This document shows positions 55,108-55,181 of a stretch of DNA of 55,181 nt, piece by piece. Under the pieces are notes generated by a model. That model did not search any database, was not told the DNA's origin, and saw only the letters and a list, made by a program, of their open reading frames with translations. The stretch comes from an uncultured Akkermansia sp. (lineage in GTDB: Bacteria > Verrucomicrobiota > Verrucomicrobiia > Verrucomicrobiales > Akkermansiaceae): positions 1-55,181 of the forward strand of contig CANRKR010000005.1 in NCBI GenBank assembly GCA_947631275.1, written 5' to 3'. A program made the translations under genes and the position numbers. Numbering within the stretch: position 1 is the first letter of the stretch; every line of letters starts with the position of its first letter.

Positions 55108-55181
55108 ATGCGTCCCAAGAAAAATGATTTCATGGGCAGAGATCGTGATTATAGCAGGATTTGGCGTTGGGAGGCAAAATC
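55108..55181 (+). CDS. Start of a possible gene running off the window
   Basis: An open frame begins at ATG 55108 (MRPKKNDFMGRDRDYSRIWR) and is still open after 24 codons at the window edge. A TATAAT lies at 55086-55091 and TGTGACA directly before the ATG, as upstream of the terminase-like gene. It is too short to identify. Confidence 0.35.
   Translation, partial: MRPKKNDFMGRDRDYSRIWRWEAK

Overview
The window looks like the chromosome of a gut-type Verrucomicrobiota bacterium (Akkermansia-like). This is inferred from four things. There is a giant beta-barrel autotransporter of the kind common in that group. Secreted GH20 and GH95 glycosidases suit mucin-glycan degradation. The topoisomerase subunit is of a Bacteroidetes/Chlamydia-like type. 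Shine-Dalgarno sites are mostly weak, while promoters match a sigma-70 TTGnnn-17-TAnnnT consensus unusually well. Most of the window is compact and GC-rich. The left edge (1-326) and the right end (about 48.7-55.2 kb) are clearly AT-richer.

Layout. 1-1487: an inverted-repeat-flanked promoter segment in front of a GT4 glycosyltransferase. 1.7-11.9 kb: gpmI, an OprB-like porin, a small basic secreted protein, grpE-dnaJ-rsmE, an OppF-like ATPase, a SNF2 helicase and a small secreted lysozyme-like protein. 11.9-15.6 kb (minus strand): an unusual MenD-like protein and a topoisomerase IV A-type subunit. 15.8-18.5 kb: an outer-membrane protein broken at a G9 tract, tRNA-Leu(UAA), a chimeric integrase/flavoprotein relic, a flavodoxin-ferredoxin protein and a small Cys-rich secreted protein. 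18.9-23.9 kb: a MacAB-TolC-type export operon. 24.0-32.2 kb: a 2669-residue autotransporter behind a promoter with a G10 spacer. 32.3-38.3 kb: a membrane protein, MtaD-like deaminase, DEDDh exonuclease, OppD-like ATPase and GH20 hexosaminidase. 38.3-47.8 kb: ogt, leuS, a secreted thioredoxin-like protein, GH95 fucosidase, recN, an MBL hydrolase and a hexapeptide acetyltransferase. 48.1-55.2 kb: a foreign island with an orphan terminase small subunit, a wrecked restriction gene, an IS1595-family element, and an apparently intact restriction-modification pair (fused C5-cytosine/N6-adenine methyltransferase plus HNH nuclease).

The most interesting theme is surface phase variation. Three independent, mechanistically different candidate switches each control a cell-envelope gene. 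The first is an invertible promoter (54-247) ahead of a glycosyltransferase. The second is a G9 tract (15877-15885) that puts an export signal out of frame with its outer-membrane barrel. The third is a G10 tract (24056-24065) filling the 17-bp spacer between the -35 and -10 boxes of the giant autotransporter promoter. A second theme is promoters placed so close to the start codon (6-7 nt after the -10 box) that several housekeeping mRNAs should be leaderless. All functional statements rest on reading the sequence and on family knowledge; no database search was run.
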